This document shows positions 33,663 through 41,860 of a stretch of DNA of 64,000 nt, in pieces (positions within the stretch are counted from its first letter, which is position 1; the number at the start of each line of letters is the position of its first letter). This stretch comes from Kineococcus sp. NBC_00420. Lineage in GTDB: Bacteria > Actinomycetota > Actinomycetes > Actinomycetales > Kineococcaceae. The DNA lies in NCBI RefSeq assembly GCF_036021035.1, contig NZ_CP107930.1, positions 1,054,001 through 1,118,000 of the forward strand, in the 5' to 3' direction. Below the pieces are notes generated by a model. That model was given only the letters and a program-made list of their open reading frames with translations, had not been told where the DNA came from and searched no databases. Position numbers and translations under genes: made by a program.

Positions 33663-36278
33663 GTGAGCGAGGTCCTCGAGCTCAGCGCCACCGTCCCCGC
33701 CCAGCGTCGTCCGCGCCGTCGCCTCGTGGTGGTGGGCAACGGGATGGCGGGTATCCGGGCGGTGGAGGAACTGCTGGAACGCGGCGGTTCAGAGCAGTTC
33801 GACATCACCGTCTTCGGTGACGAGCCGTACGGGAACTACAACCGCATCATGCTCTCCCACGTGCTCTCCGGCGAGGAGACCGAGGAGGGGATCTTCCTGA
33901 ACTCCCTGCCCTGGTACGCCGAGAACGGCATCGACCTGCGGGCCGGGGTGCGGGTCGACCGCGTCGACCGCTTCGCCAAGGTGGTCCACGACGCCGACGG
34001 GGGCGAGACCCCCTACGACCTCCTGCTCATCGCGACCGGTTCCACGCCCTTCTTCCCCGCCATGGAGGGCCTGCACCGCGAGGACGGGAGCGTCCTGGCG
34101 GGGGTGTTCGGCTTCCGCACCCTGGACGACGCGCGGGCCCTGCTGGCCGCGGCCCGCACCCACCGCCGCGCCGTCGTCATCGGCGGCGGGCTGCTGGGCC
34201 TGGAGGCCGCGCACGGCCTGGCCACCCACGGCCTGCAGGTGGACCTGCTCCACTCCCCCCAGCACCTCATGAACCAGCAGCTCGGCCCGGAGGCCGGCCG
34301 CGTCCTGCGGCGCAGGATCGAGGAACTCGGCGTCCGGGTGCACACCGGGGTCCGGAGCCGGGGCGTGCGGGGCACCGACCGCGTCACCGGGGTGGAACTG
34401 CCCGACGGTTCGGTGCTCGACGCCGACTTCGTCGTCGTCGCGGCCGGCATCCGACCCAACACCGACATCGCGCTGCGCTCCGGCCTCGAGGTCCAGCGCG
34501 GCATCGTCGTCGACGACCGCATGCAGTGCAGCGCGGGCGAGGAGGGCGAGGAGGGCACCGCCGAGGACGTCTACGCCGTCGGGGAGTGCGTCCAGCACCG
34601 GGGGGAGACCTACGGCCTGGTGGCCCCGCTGTGGGACCAGGCCGGTGTCCTCGCGGACCACCTGACGGGTGCCCGTCCCGACGCGGCGTACCACGGCTCG
34701 CGCACCTCCACGAAGCTCAAGGTCGCCGGGGTCGACTTGGTCGCGATGGGTCTGCCCGGACCCGAACGCGACGACGACGAGTTCGTCGTGTTCTCCGAAC
34801 CGCACCGCGGGATCTACCTCAACGTGGTGATCCGCGCCGGGCGCCTGGTCGGGGCGACGCTGCTGGGCGACGTCCGCAAGACGGCGTTCCTCACCCAGGC
34901 CTTCGACCAGGGCCTGCCGCTGCCCGAGGAGCGCATGAGCCTGCTCTTCGACCTCGGCTCCCCCGACGAGGCGACCTCGGTCGCAGAACTGTCCGACGAC
35001 GTCCAGGTCTGCAACTGCAACGGCGTGACCAAGGGGAAGATCGTCGACGCCGTCGCCGGCGGCTGCACCTCGGTGAACGCCGTCATGGCCAAGACCAAGG
35101 CGGGCAAGGGCTGCGGTTCGTGCAAGACCCTCGTGGAACAGGTCACCGAGTGGGCGGCCGGGGGGAACCTCACCGTCGACGAGAGCGCGAACTGGTACGT
35201 CCCGGGGATCCCGATGGGCAAGCCGGAACTCATGGCCGCGATCCGCGAGCGCCGGTTGAGGTCGGTCTCGGCGGTGTTCCGCGAGCTCGCCCCGGGCGGG
35301 GTGGAGGACGCGAAGTCGAAGATGGGCCTGACCTCGCTGCTGCGGATGATGTGGCCGGAGGGGCTGGACCAGGACGAGCGCGACGGCCGGTTCATCAACG
35401 ACCGCGTCCACGCCAACATCCAGCGCGACGGCACGTTCTCGGTGGTCCCGCAGATGAAGGGCGGGGTGACCACGGCGGAGCAGCTGCGGAAGATCGCCGA
35501 CGTCGCCGACAAGTACGACGTCGGGATGATCAAGGTGACCGGTGGTCAGCGGGTGGACCTGCTGGGCATCCGCAAGGAGGACCTGCCCAAGGTCTGGGAG
35601 GACCTGGGGATGCCGTCGGGCTACGCCTACGGCAAGAGCTTCCGCACGGTGAAGACCTGCGTGGGCACGGACTTCTGCCGCTTCGGCCTCGGTGACTCCA
35701 CCCAGCTCGGGATCGACCTGGAGACCCGTTTCCAGGGCGTCGAGACGCCCGCGAAGCTGAAGCTGGGGGTCGTGGGCTGTCCCCGCAACTGCGCCGAGGC
35801 CTACGTCAAGGACATCGGGGTCGTCGCGATCGGCGCCGGCGCGTGGGAGGTCTACGTCGGGGGTGCCGCGGGCGCCACGGTCCGCAAGGGCGACCTGCTG
35901 GCCACGGTGGGTTCCCCCGAGGAGGTCATCGCGCTCACCGGGCGGTTCATCCAGTTCTACCGCGAGTGGGGCAACTGGCTGGAGCGCACCTACGAGTTCG
36001 TCCCCCGCCTGGGCCTGGACCGGGTGAAGAAGGTGCTGCTGGAGGACTCCGACGGTCTCGTCGCGGGTCTCGACGCCCGCATGCAGGCCACGGTGGAGAA
36101 CTACCGCGACCCGTGGCTGGAGGGCCGGGAGCCGGTCACCGAGGGCCAGTTCCGCCCTTCGCTGCCGCTGGTGGACCTGCCACTGGTGCCCGGCCGTCCC
36201 GCGGGGGCGCCCGGGGGGACGACCGTCGCCCTGCCGCTGCCCACCGCCCGTCCCGACTCCCTGGAGGTGCCGCGATGA
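33663..36278 (+). CDS. nirB: assimilatory nitrite reductase [NAD(P)H], large subunit
   Basis: An 871-residue enzyme that reduces nitrite to ammonium with six electrons. Residues 1 to about 410 form the FAD/NAD(P)H part (VVVGNGMAGIRAVEELL, IGGGLLGLEAAHGLA). The BFD-like [2Fe-2S] domain has CNCNGVTKGKIVDAV and GKGCGSCKTLVEQV (about 449-500). The sirohaem/[4Fe-4S] half has TCVGTDFCRFGLGDS (about 665) and GCPRNCAEAYVKDIG (about 705). Length and domain order are standard. GTG start one base after the preceding stop; its stop overlaps the nirD start (ATGA). Sirohaem for this enzyme is probably made by the genes downstream. Confidence 0.97.
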   Translation: MSEVLELSATVPAQRRPRRRLVVVGNGMAGIRAVEELLERGGSEQFDITVFGDEPYGNYNRIMLSHVLSGEETEEGIFLNSLPWYAENGIDLRAGVRVDRVDRFAKVVHDADGGETPYDLLLIATGSTPFFPAMEGLHREDGSVLAGVFGFRTLDDARALLAAARTHRRAVVIGGGLLGLEAAHGLATHGLQVDLLHSPQHLMNQQLGPEAGRVLRRRIEELGVRVHTGVRSRGVRGTDRVTGVELPDGSVLDADFVVVAAGIRPNTDIALRSGLEVQRGIVVDDRMQCSAGEEGEEGTAEDVYAVGECVQHRGETYGLVAPLWDQAGVLADHLTGARPDAAYHGSRTSTKLKVAGVDLVAMGLPGPERDDDEFVVFSEPHRGIYLNVVIRAGRLVGATLLGDVRKTAFLTQAFDQGLPLPEERMSLLFDLGSPDEATSVAELSDDVQVCNCNGVTKGKIVDAVAGGCTSVNAVMAKTKAGKGCGSCKTLVEQVTEWAAGGNLTVDESANWYVPGIPMGKPELMAAIRERRLRSVSAVFRELAPGGVEDAKSKMGLTSLLRMMWPEGLDQDERDGRFINDRVHANIQRDGTFSVVPQMKGGVTTAEQLRKIADVADKYDVGMIKVTGGQRVDLLGIRKEDLPKVWEDLGMPSGYAYGKSFRTVKTCVGTDFCRFGLGDSTQLGIDLETRFQGVETPAKLKLGVVGCPRNCAEAYVKDIGVVAIGAGAWEVYVGGAAGATVRKGDLLATVGSPEEVIALTGRFIQFYREWGNWLERTYEFVPRLGLDRVKKVLLEDSDGLVAGLDARMQATVENYRDPWLEGREPVTEGQFRPSLPLVDLPLVPGRPAGAPGGTTVALPLPTARPDSLEVPR

Positions 36279-36589
36279 CCACCTCCACCACCCACGCGGT
36301 GTGCCCCGTCGGCGAACTGCCCTTCGGGGAGGGCCGCACCTACGTCGTCGACGGGCGGCAGGTGGCCCTGTTCCGCCACCGCAGCGGTCGGGTGAGCGCG
36401 GTGCAGGCCGCGTGCCCGCACGCGGGAGGCCCGCTGGCCGACGGCCAGGTCGACGAAGGGTCGCTCGTGTGCCCGTTGCACCTCAACGCCTTCGACCTGC
36501 GCACGGGTGAGTCCACGACGGGTCAGGACCCGATCGCGGTGCATCCTTGTGCGGTCGGGGACGACGGTGTCGTGAGCGTGGAGTTGTGA
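36275..36589 (+). CDS. nirD: nitrite reductase small subunit (Rieske-type)
   Basis: A 104-residue Rieske-fold protein. It keeps both metal-binding motifs, ACPHAGGPLADG and CPLHLNAFDL (CxH and CxxH), so it can hold a [2Fe-2S] cluster; many NirD proteins have lost these residues. It completes NirB, to which it is translationally coupled by an ATGA overlap. A short TGA overlap leads into the following tetrapyrrole gene. Confidence 0.93.
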   Translation: MTTSTTHAVCPVGELPFGEGRTYVVDGRQVALFRHRSGRVSAVQAACPHAGGPLADGQVDEGSLVCPLHLNAFDLRTGESTTGQDPIAVHPCAVGDDGVVSVEL

Positions 36590-36615
36590 GCCCGGACGGA
36601 GGGGAGGTCCCGGTG

Positions 36616-37833
36616 ATGACCTACCCGTTGCACCTGGACGTGTCGGGGCGTCGGGTCCTGGTGGCCGGCGGGGGGCCCGTGGCGGCCCGCCGGGCTCGTG
36701 ACCTGGTCTCCGCCGGGGCCGAGGTCCTGGTGGTCGCGCCGGCGCTGTGCGAGGACCTGCGCGACCTGCTGCCCCACCTGACGTGGGAGCAGCGCGAGGT
36801 CGAACCGCGCGACGTGGCCGACGTGTGGCTCGTGCACACCGCGACGGGTGACCCGCGGGTGGACGCGGAACTCTCCGCGGCCGCCGAGGCCCTGCGGGTG
36901 TGGTGCGTGCGCGCCGACGACGCCCGCGCCTCCAGCGCGTGGACGCCGTCGGTGGTCCGACGCGGTGAGGTGACGGTCTCGGTCACCGCCGGTGGTGACC
37001 CGCGGCGGGCGCGGGGCCTGCGGGAGGCGCTGTCGCGCTGGCTGGACTCCGGGGCCGCGCCGTTGCGCCGCCGCCGGGCCGGGGCCGGGCGCGTCACGCT
37101 GGTCGGTGGCGGTCCCGGGGACGTGGACCTGCTGACCCTGCGCGGGCGGCGGCGCCTGGCCGAGGCCGACGTGGTCGTCGTCGACCGGCTGGCCCCCACC
37201 GCCGTGCTGGCCGAACTGGACCCCGACGTGGTGGTCGTCGACGTGGGCAAGACCCCCGACCACCACCCGGTCCCCCAGGACGAGATCAACCGGATCATCG
37301 TCGAGCACGCCCGCGCGGGGCGACGGGTCGTGCGGCTCAAGGGCGGCGACTCCTACGTCCTGGGCCGCGGCGGCGAGGAGGTCCTCGCCTGCCGGGCCGC
37401 CGGGGTGGAGGTCGAGGTCGTCCCCGGGGTCACGAGCGCGTTCTCGGTGCCCGCCGCGGCGGGGATCCCCGTCACCCACCGCGGGCTGTCGCGGTCGGTC
37501 ACGGTGGTCAGCGGGCACGAGGACGTCGACGCGGAGGTCCTGGCCAGGCTGGACGGCACCGTGGTGTTCCTGATGGGGGTGACGATGCTGCCGCGGTTGA
37601 GCGCGGGGCTCGTGGCGGCCGGGAAGTCGCCCGCGACGCCCGTCGCGATCGTCGAGAACGGCTGGAGCGCGGACCAGCGCACCACCCGCGGCACCCTGGC
37701 CGACATCGCCGGGATCGCCGCCGAGCGGGGAGTGCGGGCGCCGGCGGTGATCGTGGTCGGCGCGGTGGCGGGCTTGGAAGGGTTGGCGGACGTGGCGTCC
37801 GCGGCGCAGGTCGCCTACGGTCCGGATCTGTGA
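36616..37833 (+). CDS. cobA: uroporphyrinogen-III C-methyltransferase with precorrin-2 dehydrogenase-like N-domain
   Basis: A 405-residue two-domain protein. The first part (to about 145) is a CysG-type NAD-binding domain, with VLVAGGGPVAARRARDLVSAG and EALSRWLDSG at its end. From about 155 the SUMT domain follows: VTLVGGGPGDVDLLTLRG, VVRLKGGDSYVLGRGGEE and GIPVTHRGLSRSVTVVSG. It would methylate uroporphyrinogen III to precorrin-2 and possibly oxidise it to sirohydrochlorin, on the way to sirohaem for NirB. The ATG at 36616 is preferred because GAGGGGAGG lies about 8 bases upstream; a GTG at 36586 overlapping the nirD stop is an alternative. Confidence 0.92.
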   Translation: MTYPLHLDVSGRRVLVAGGGPVAARRARDLVSAGAEVLVVAPALCEDLRDLLPHLTWEQREVEPRDVADVWLVHTATGDPRVDAELSAAAEALRVWCVRADDARASSAWTPSVVRRGEVTVSVTAGGDPRRARGLREALSRWLDSGAAPLRRRRAGAGRVTLVGGGPGDVDLLTLRGRRRLAEADVVVVDRLAPTAVLAELDPDVVVVDVGKTPDHHPVPQDEINRIIVEHARAGRRVVRLKGGDSYVLGRGGEEVLACRAAGVEVEVVPGVTSAFSVPAAAGIPVTHRGLSRSVTVVSGHEDVDAEVLARLDGTVVFLMGVTMLPRLSAGLVAAGKSPATPVAIVENGWSADQRTTRGTLADIAGIAAERGVRAPAVIVVGAVAGLEGLADVASAAQVAYGPDL

Positions 37834-38951
37834 CCGACCCCACGCCTGCCCCCGAGGTCCCACCACTGCTCGGAGTGACCGTCGGCATCACCAGCGACCG
37901 GCGGTCCTCCGACATGATCGCCACCTTCGAGCGCAAGGGCGCCCGGGTGGTGCACGCCCCGACCATGCGCATCGTCCCGCTGACCGAGGACGAGCAACTG
38001 CTCGCCGAGACCCGCGACGTCATCGCCGACCCGCCCGACGACCTCCTCGTCACCACGGGCATCGGGTTGCGCGGCTGGGTGGAGGCCGCCGACGCGGCCG
38101 GGCTGGCCGCCCCGCTGCTCGAGGTCTTCGGCCGGGCCCGCATCTTCGCGCGCGGCCCGAAGGCCACGGGGGTCATCCGCGCCAACGGACTGCGCGAGGA
38201 GTGGTCGGCCGCCTCGGAGCAGACCGCGGAGGCCGTCGAACGCCTCGTCGCGGGTGGGGTCGAGGGACGCTCCATCGTCGTGCAGCTGCACGGGGCGGCG
38301 GACCAGGAGCAGTTGCAGCCGTTGCTCGACGCCGGCGCCCGGGTCCGCGGGGTGTCGGTGTACCGGTGGTTGCCCCCGGCCGACCCGGTCGCGGTGGAAC
38401 GCCTCGTCGACCTGATCGCCGCCCGCCGCCTCGACGCGGTGACGTTCACCAGCGCGCCGGGGGCGGTGGCCCTGCTCGACGCCGCGCAGCGCCAGGGTCG
38501 TCTCGCCGACCTGGTCTCCGCGTGCGGCGAGGGGGTCGTCGCCTGCGCCGTCGGCGACGTGACGGCCGAACCGTTGCGGGGTGCGGGCATCGAACCGCTG
38601 ATCCCGGACCGGTGGCGGCTGGGTGCGCTGTTGCGGACCCTCACGGCCCACCTCGCGGAGAACCCGCTGGACTGCGTGGCCACGGTCGGCGGGACGCTGA
38701 GGTTGCGGGCCCAGACCGCGGTGCTGGAGGACGAGGTGCTCGACCTGGCGCCGGGTCCGCTGGCCGTGCTGCGCCGCCTCGCCGCGGCCCGCGGTGCGGT
38801 GCTGACGCGCGAGGACCTGCTCGCCGCCCTGCCCGGGGCGGGCGACGAACACGCCGTGGAGGTGACGGTCGCCCGGTTGCGCACGGCCCTGCCGGACGCG
38901 GCCCTGGTGCGGACCGTGGTCAAGCGCGGCTACCGTCTGGAGGTGGCATGA
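37830..38951 (+). CDS. uroporphyrinogen-III synthase fused to a winged-helix (response-regulator type) domain
   Basis: A 373-residue protein. Residues 1 to about 265 resemble HemD (GVTVGITSDRRSSDMIATFE, LLVTTGIGLRGWVEAA, DAVTFTSAPGAVALLDAA). The last 85 residues form an OmpR/PhoB-type winged helix: GPLAVLRRLAAARGAVLTRE, EDLLAALPGAGDEHAVEVTV and RTVVKRGYRLEVA. The same domain pair is known in mycobacteria. It may be a tetrapyrrole-sensing regulator of this operon rather than, or in addition to, an enzyme. GTG start inside the previous stop (GTGA), and the next gene starts inside its own stop (ATGA). Confidence 0.9.
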   Translation: MTDPTPAPEVPPLLGVTVGITSDRRSSDMIATFERKGARVVHAPTMRIVPLTEDEQLLAETRDVIADPPDDLLVTTGIGLRGWVEAADAAGLAAPLLEVFGRARIFARGPKATGVIRANGLREEWSAASEQTAEAVERLVAGGVEGRSIVVQLHGAADQEQLQPLLDAGARVRGVSVYRWLPPADPVAVERLVDLIAARRLDAVTFTSAPGAVALLDAAQRQGRLADLVSACGEGVVACAVGDVTAEPLRGAGIEPLIPDRWRLGALLRTLTAHLAENPLDCVATVGGTLRLRAQTAVLEDEVLDLAPGPLAVLRRLAAARGAVLTREDLLAALPGAGDEHAVEVTVARLRTALPDAALVRTVVKRGYRLEVA

Positions 38952-39673
38952 CCCCCGGAACGAACCCCGGACCCGTCCTGGTCGCGTGCTCGCACGGCAC
39001 CCGTTCCCTCGAGGGGAGGGCGGTCGTCGAGGGGTTGCGGGAGGCGGTCCGGGTGGCCCGACCGGGGCTGCGGGTCGTCGCCGCCCACGTGGACGTCCAG
39101 GAACCCGAACTGGGGACGGTCGTGGCGGAACTGGTCGCGGACGGGGAACGCTGCACCGTCGTCCCGCTGCTGCTCTCCAGTGGCTACCACGTCCGGGTGG
39201 ACATCGCGGAAGCGTTGCGGGACACGGGCGGTCGAGCCGTCGCCGCCCCGGCCCTCGGTCCGGACGAGGTCATCACCGAGGCGCTGGTCGACCGGTTGGA
39301 GGAGGCCCTGGGAACTGCGGTGGAGGAGTTCGAGGGGGCGATCGTCCTGGCCGCGGCCGGATCCTCCGACGCCCGGGCGGTCGCCGACGTCGAGGCCGCG
39401 GTCGCCTCGTTGTCGGCGCGGACGGGACGTCGGGTGACGTCGGGGTTCCTCTCGGCGCAGGAACCGACGGTCGCCGCGGCCGTCGCCGCGGCGAGGGCCG
39501 AGGGGGCTCGCTCGGTGGCGGTCGCCGGGTACCTGCTGGCCCCCGGGGTGTTCTCGGTGCGCCTGGGCGGAGCAGGGGCCGAGGTCGTCGCCGAACCCCT
39601 GGGGGTGCACCCCGCCCTGGTGGACCTGGTGCTGGCCCGCTACGACGAGGCGACGACGTTGACGGGTTCCTGA
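38948..39673 (+). CDS. sirohydrochlorin chelatase-like protein (CbiX/SirB family)
   Basis: A 241-residue protein with two related halves. The first holds the metal-site histidines expected of CbiX/SirB: LVACSHGTRSLEGR and LLSSGYHVRVDI. The second half (from about residue 130, IVLAAAGSSDARAV and VAGYLLAPGVFSVRL) lacks obvious ligands. It probably inserts Fe(II) into sirohydrochlorin to give sirohaem for NirB, completing the pathway started by the two preceding genes. ATG overlaps the previous stop. Its last 34 bases overlap the 3' end of the convergent dehydrogenase gene. Confidence 0.88.
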   Translation: MTPGTNPGPVLVACSHGTRSLEGRAVVEGLREAVRVARPGLRVVAAHVDVQEPELGTVVAELVADGERCTVVPLLLSSGYHVRVDIAEALRDTGGRAVAAPALGPDEVITEALVDRLEEALGTAVEEFEGAIVLAAAGSSDARAVADVEAAVASLSARTGRRVTSGFLSAQEPTVAAAVAAARAEGARSVAVAGYLLAPGVFSVRLGGAGAEVVAEPLGVHPALVDLVLARYDEATTLTGS

Positions 39674-40557
39674 CCCGCGAGCAGGAGTTCCAGCTGCCGG
39701 CGCAGCAGGGCGACCATGCGGGGCCGGAACGCCGTCGAGTTCCCGCCGACGTGCGGGGTGACGACGACCCCCGGCAGCGACCAGAGTTCGTGGTCGCCCG
39801 GCAGCGGTTCCGGGTCGGTGACGTCGAGGGCCGCCAGCAGCCGGCCCGTGCGCAGTTCCGCGACGAGGGCCGCGGTGTCCACGACCGGACCGCGGGCCAC
39901 GTTCACCAGCAGCGTCCCGTCGGGCATCGCGGCGAGGAACTCCGGGCCGACGAGGCCCCGGGTCTCCCCGGTCAGGGGACAGGCCAGGACGACGACGTCG
40001 TGCTCGGGCAGCAGCTGCGGGAGTTCCGAGTTCGCGTGGACGTCCACCCCGTCCTGGACCCGGGACCGGGTACCCACCGCGGTCACCGTGCACTCGAAGG
40101 GCTCGAGGCGGGCGGCGACGGCGCGACCGACCCCGCCCCAGCCGAGCACGAGGACCCTGCGGTCGGCCAGCGACGTGCGCCGGGAGGGTTTCCACTCCCC
40201 CCTCGCCATCGAGCGCACGTCCTCCCCCAGACCCCGCAACGCGAGGATCGCCAACCCCACGGCGAGTTCCGCGGTCGAGGTCTCGTGGACCCCGGCCGCG
40301 TTGCACAACCGCACCCCCGGGGGGAGCTGCTCCGCGACCCCGTCGAAGCCGATGGTCAGCAACTGGACCACCTCGGTGCCCACCGGCAGCGTCGAGAGGT
40401 CGGGCGTCGCGACGTAGTCGGGGACGACGAGGCGCGGCGCGGGCTCCGGTGCGGGGGACGAACCGTCCCAGACGACGACCTCCACCCCGTCGACGGGACC
40501 GAGGGCCCTGACCCAGGACTCGGTGGGCAGGCTCACGACGAAGGGTGCGGTGCTCAC
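39640..40557 (-). CDS. D-isomer-specific 2-hydroxyacid dehydrogenase family protein
   Basis: A 305-residue NAD(P)-dependent dehydrogenase. The Rossmann loop is VLVLGWGGVGRAVAARLE (about residues 137-154). The catalytic Arg lies in LLVNVARGPVVDTAAL, the Glu in ALDVTDPEPLPGDHELW and the His in VVVTPHVGGNS. It probably reduces a 2-oxo acid or oxidises the hydroxy acid; the substrate is unknown. The GTG start at 40557 lies 7 bases after a -10 TAGCGT (minus strand, 40565-40570), indicating a leaderless mRNA. The end overlaps the sirohydrochlorin chelatase-like gene by 34 bp. Confidence 0.9.
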   Translation of the reverse strand: MSTAPFVVSLPTESWVRALGPVDGVEVVVWDGSSPAPEPAPRLVVPDYVATPDLSTLPVGTEVVQLLTIGFDGVAEQLPPGVRLCNAAGVHETSTAELAVGLAILALRGLGEDVRSMARGEWKPSRRTSLADRRVLVLGWGGVGRAVAARLEPFECTVTAVGTRSRVQDGVDVHANSELPQLLPEHDVVVLACPLTGETRGLVGPEFLAAMPDGTLLVNVARGPVVDTAALVAELRTGRLLAALDVTDPEPLPGDHELWSLPGVVVTPHVGGNSTAFRPRMVALLRRQLELLLAGQEPVNVVASS

Positions 40558-40612
40558 CCCGCGCACGCTACCCAGCCGTGCGGGCGGGCCGGACGCGGGT
40601 GACGATGGGCCG

Positions 40613-41776
40613 GTGCACAGCAGACGCGAAGCCCTCGCCGCCGGGAGCGCTCTGGCGCTGGGCCTGCTGGCCGGCTGCTCCGACGGCAGTGGGACACCGG
40701 CTCCTCCCGGCACGCCCACCCCCTCCGACCCGCCCGCCCCCGCGCCGACGTCGAGCACCGCGCCGGCCGACGCGCTGGCGGCGGCGACGGGCGTGCCCGG
40801 TCAGCCGAGCGACATCGCGACGGGGTTGGACGTCCCGTGGGGTCTCGCGGTCCTGCCCGACGGCACGGCCCTGGTCACGTTGCGGGACGAGGCCCGGGTC
40901 GTCCAGGTCGGCCCGGGGGTGCTGAACTCCCTGGGCACGGAGGAACCGGACGGCAAGGTCCCCGACGTGGTGCCCGACGGCGAGGGCGGACTGCTCGGGA
41001 TCGCCCTGTCCCCGCAGTTCGCGAGCGACGGGTTCGTCTACCTCTACCAGACCGCCCGCGCGGACAACCGCGTCGTGCGCTACACCCTCACCCAGAACCG
41101 GCTGACGCAGGCCACGCCGGTCCTCACCGGGATCCCCAAGAACTCCACCCACAACGGGGGCCGCATCGCCTTCGGACCGGACGGGATGCTCTACGTCGGG
41201 ACGGGAGACGCCCAGAACCGACCCGCCGCCCAGGACGTGAACGCCCTCGGCGGCAAGATCCTGCGGATCCTGCCCGACGGTTCCGTCCCCGCGGACAACC
41301 CCTTCCCGGGTTCGCGCACCTGGTCCTACGGGCACCGCAACCCCCAGGGTTTCGGGTGGGACTCCACCGGGCGGCTCATCGCCTCCGAGTTCGGTCAGGA
41401 CACCTGGGACGAGCTCAACGTCGTCCGCGGCGGCGGGAACTACGGCTGGCCCGAGGTCGAGGGTCCGGGTGACGGGGGCGGGCGGTTCGTCGCCCCGGTC
41501 CAGACCTGGGCGACCGACGACGCCTCCCCCAGCGGGGTCGCGGTGACCCCCGACGCGGTCTACGTCGCGGCGTTGAAGGGGCAGCGGTTGTGGCGCGTGC
41601 CGTTGAACCCCGACGGCCCGACCGGGACCCCCGACGCCTACCTCGAGGGAACCCTGGGGCGACTGCGCACCGTCGAGGTCGGGCCGGACGGGTCGCTGTG
41701 GATCCTCACGTCCAACACGTTCCGCGGGGAACCCCGCGCGGGCGACGACCGGCTCGTCACGGTCCCGCTGGTCTGA
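40613..41776 (+). CDS. PQQ-type (soluble glucose/sorbosone) sugar dehydrogenase, Tat lipoprotein
   Basis: A 387-residue exported protein. The N-terminus HSRREALAAGSALALGLLAG has a twin-arginine pair and is followed by a lipobox (LLAGC) with Cys at about residue 22, then a Pro/Thr-rich linker. The six-bladed propeller domain contains GLDVPWGLAVLPDGTALVT, HNGGRIAFGPDGMLYVGTGD, SYGHRNPQGFGWD and ASEFGQDTWDELNVV, all typical of the GSDH/Asd family. It likely oxidises a sugar on the outer face of the membrane with PQQ. The GTG start has no clear Shine-Dalgarno, and a GACGAT 6 bases upstream may be a -10. Confidence 0.9.
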   Translation: MHSRREALAAGSALALGLLAGCSDGSGTPAPPGTPTPSDPPAPAPTSSTAPADALAAATGVPGQPSDIATGLDVPWGLAVLPDGTALVTLRDEARVVQVGPGVLNSLGTEEPDGKVPDVVPDGEGGLLGIALSPQFASDGFVYLYQTARADNRVVRYTLTQNRLTQATPVLTGIPKNSTHNGGRIAFGPDGMLYVGTGDAQNRPAAQDVNALGGKILRILPDGSVPADNPFPGSRTWSYGHRNPQGFGWDSTGRLIASEFGQDTWDELNVVRGGGNYGWPEVEGPGDGGGRFVAPVQTWATDDASPSGVAVTPDAVYVAALKGQRLWRVPLNPDGPTGTPDAYLEGTLGRLRTVEVGPDGSLWILTSNTFRGEPRAGDDRLVTVPLV

Positions 41777-41860
41777 CCCGGAACCCGGCCGGGCAACGGA
41801 ACCCGTTCGCGGCGGCCCGCACCTGGCTGCGCGAGGTCGTCGTCGGGATCCTGCGCGAAC

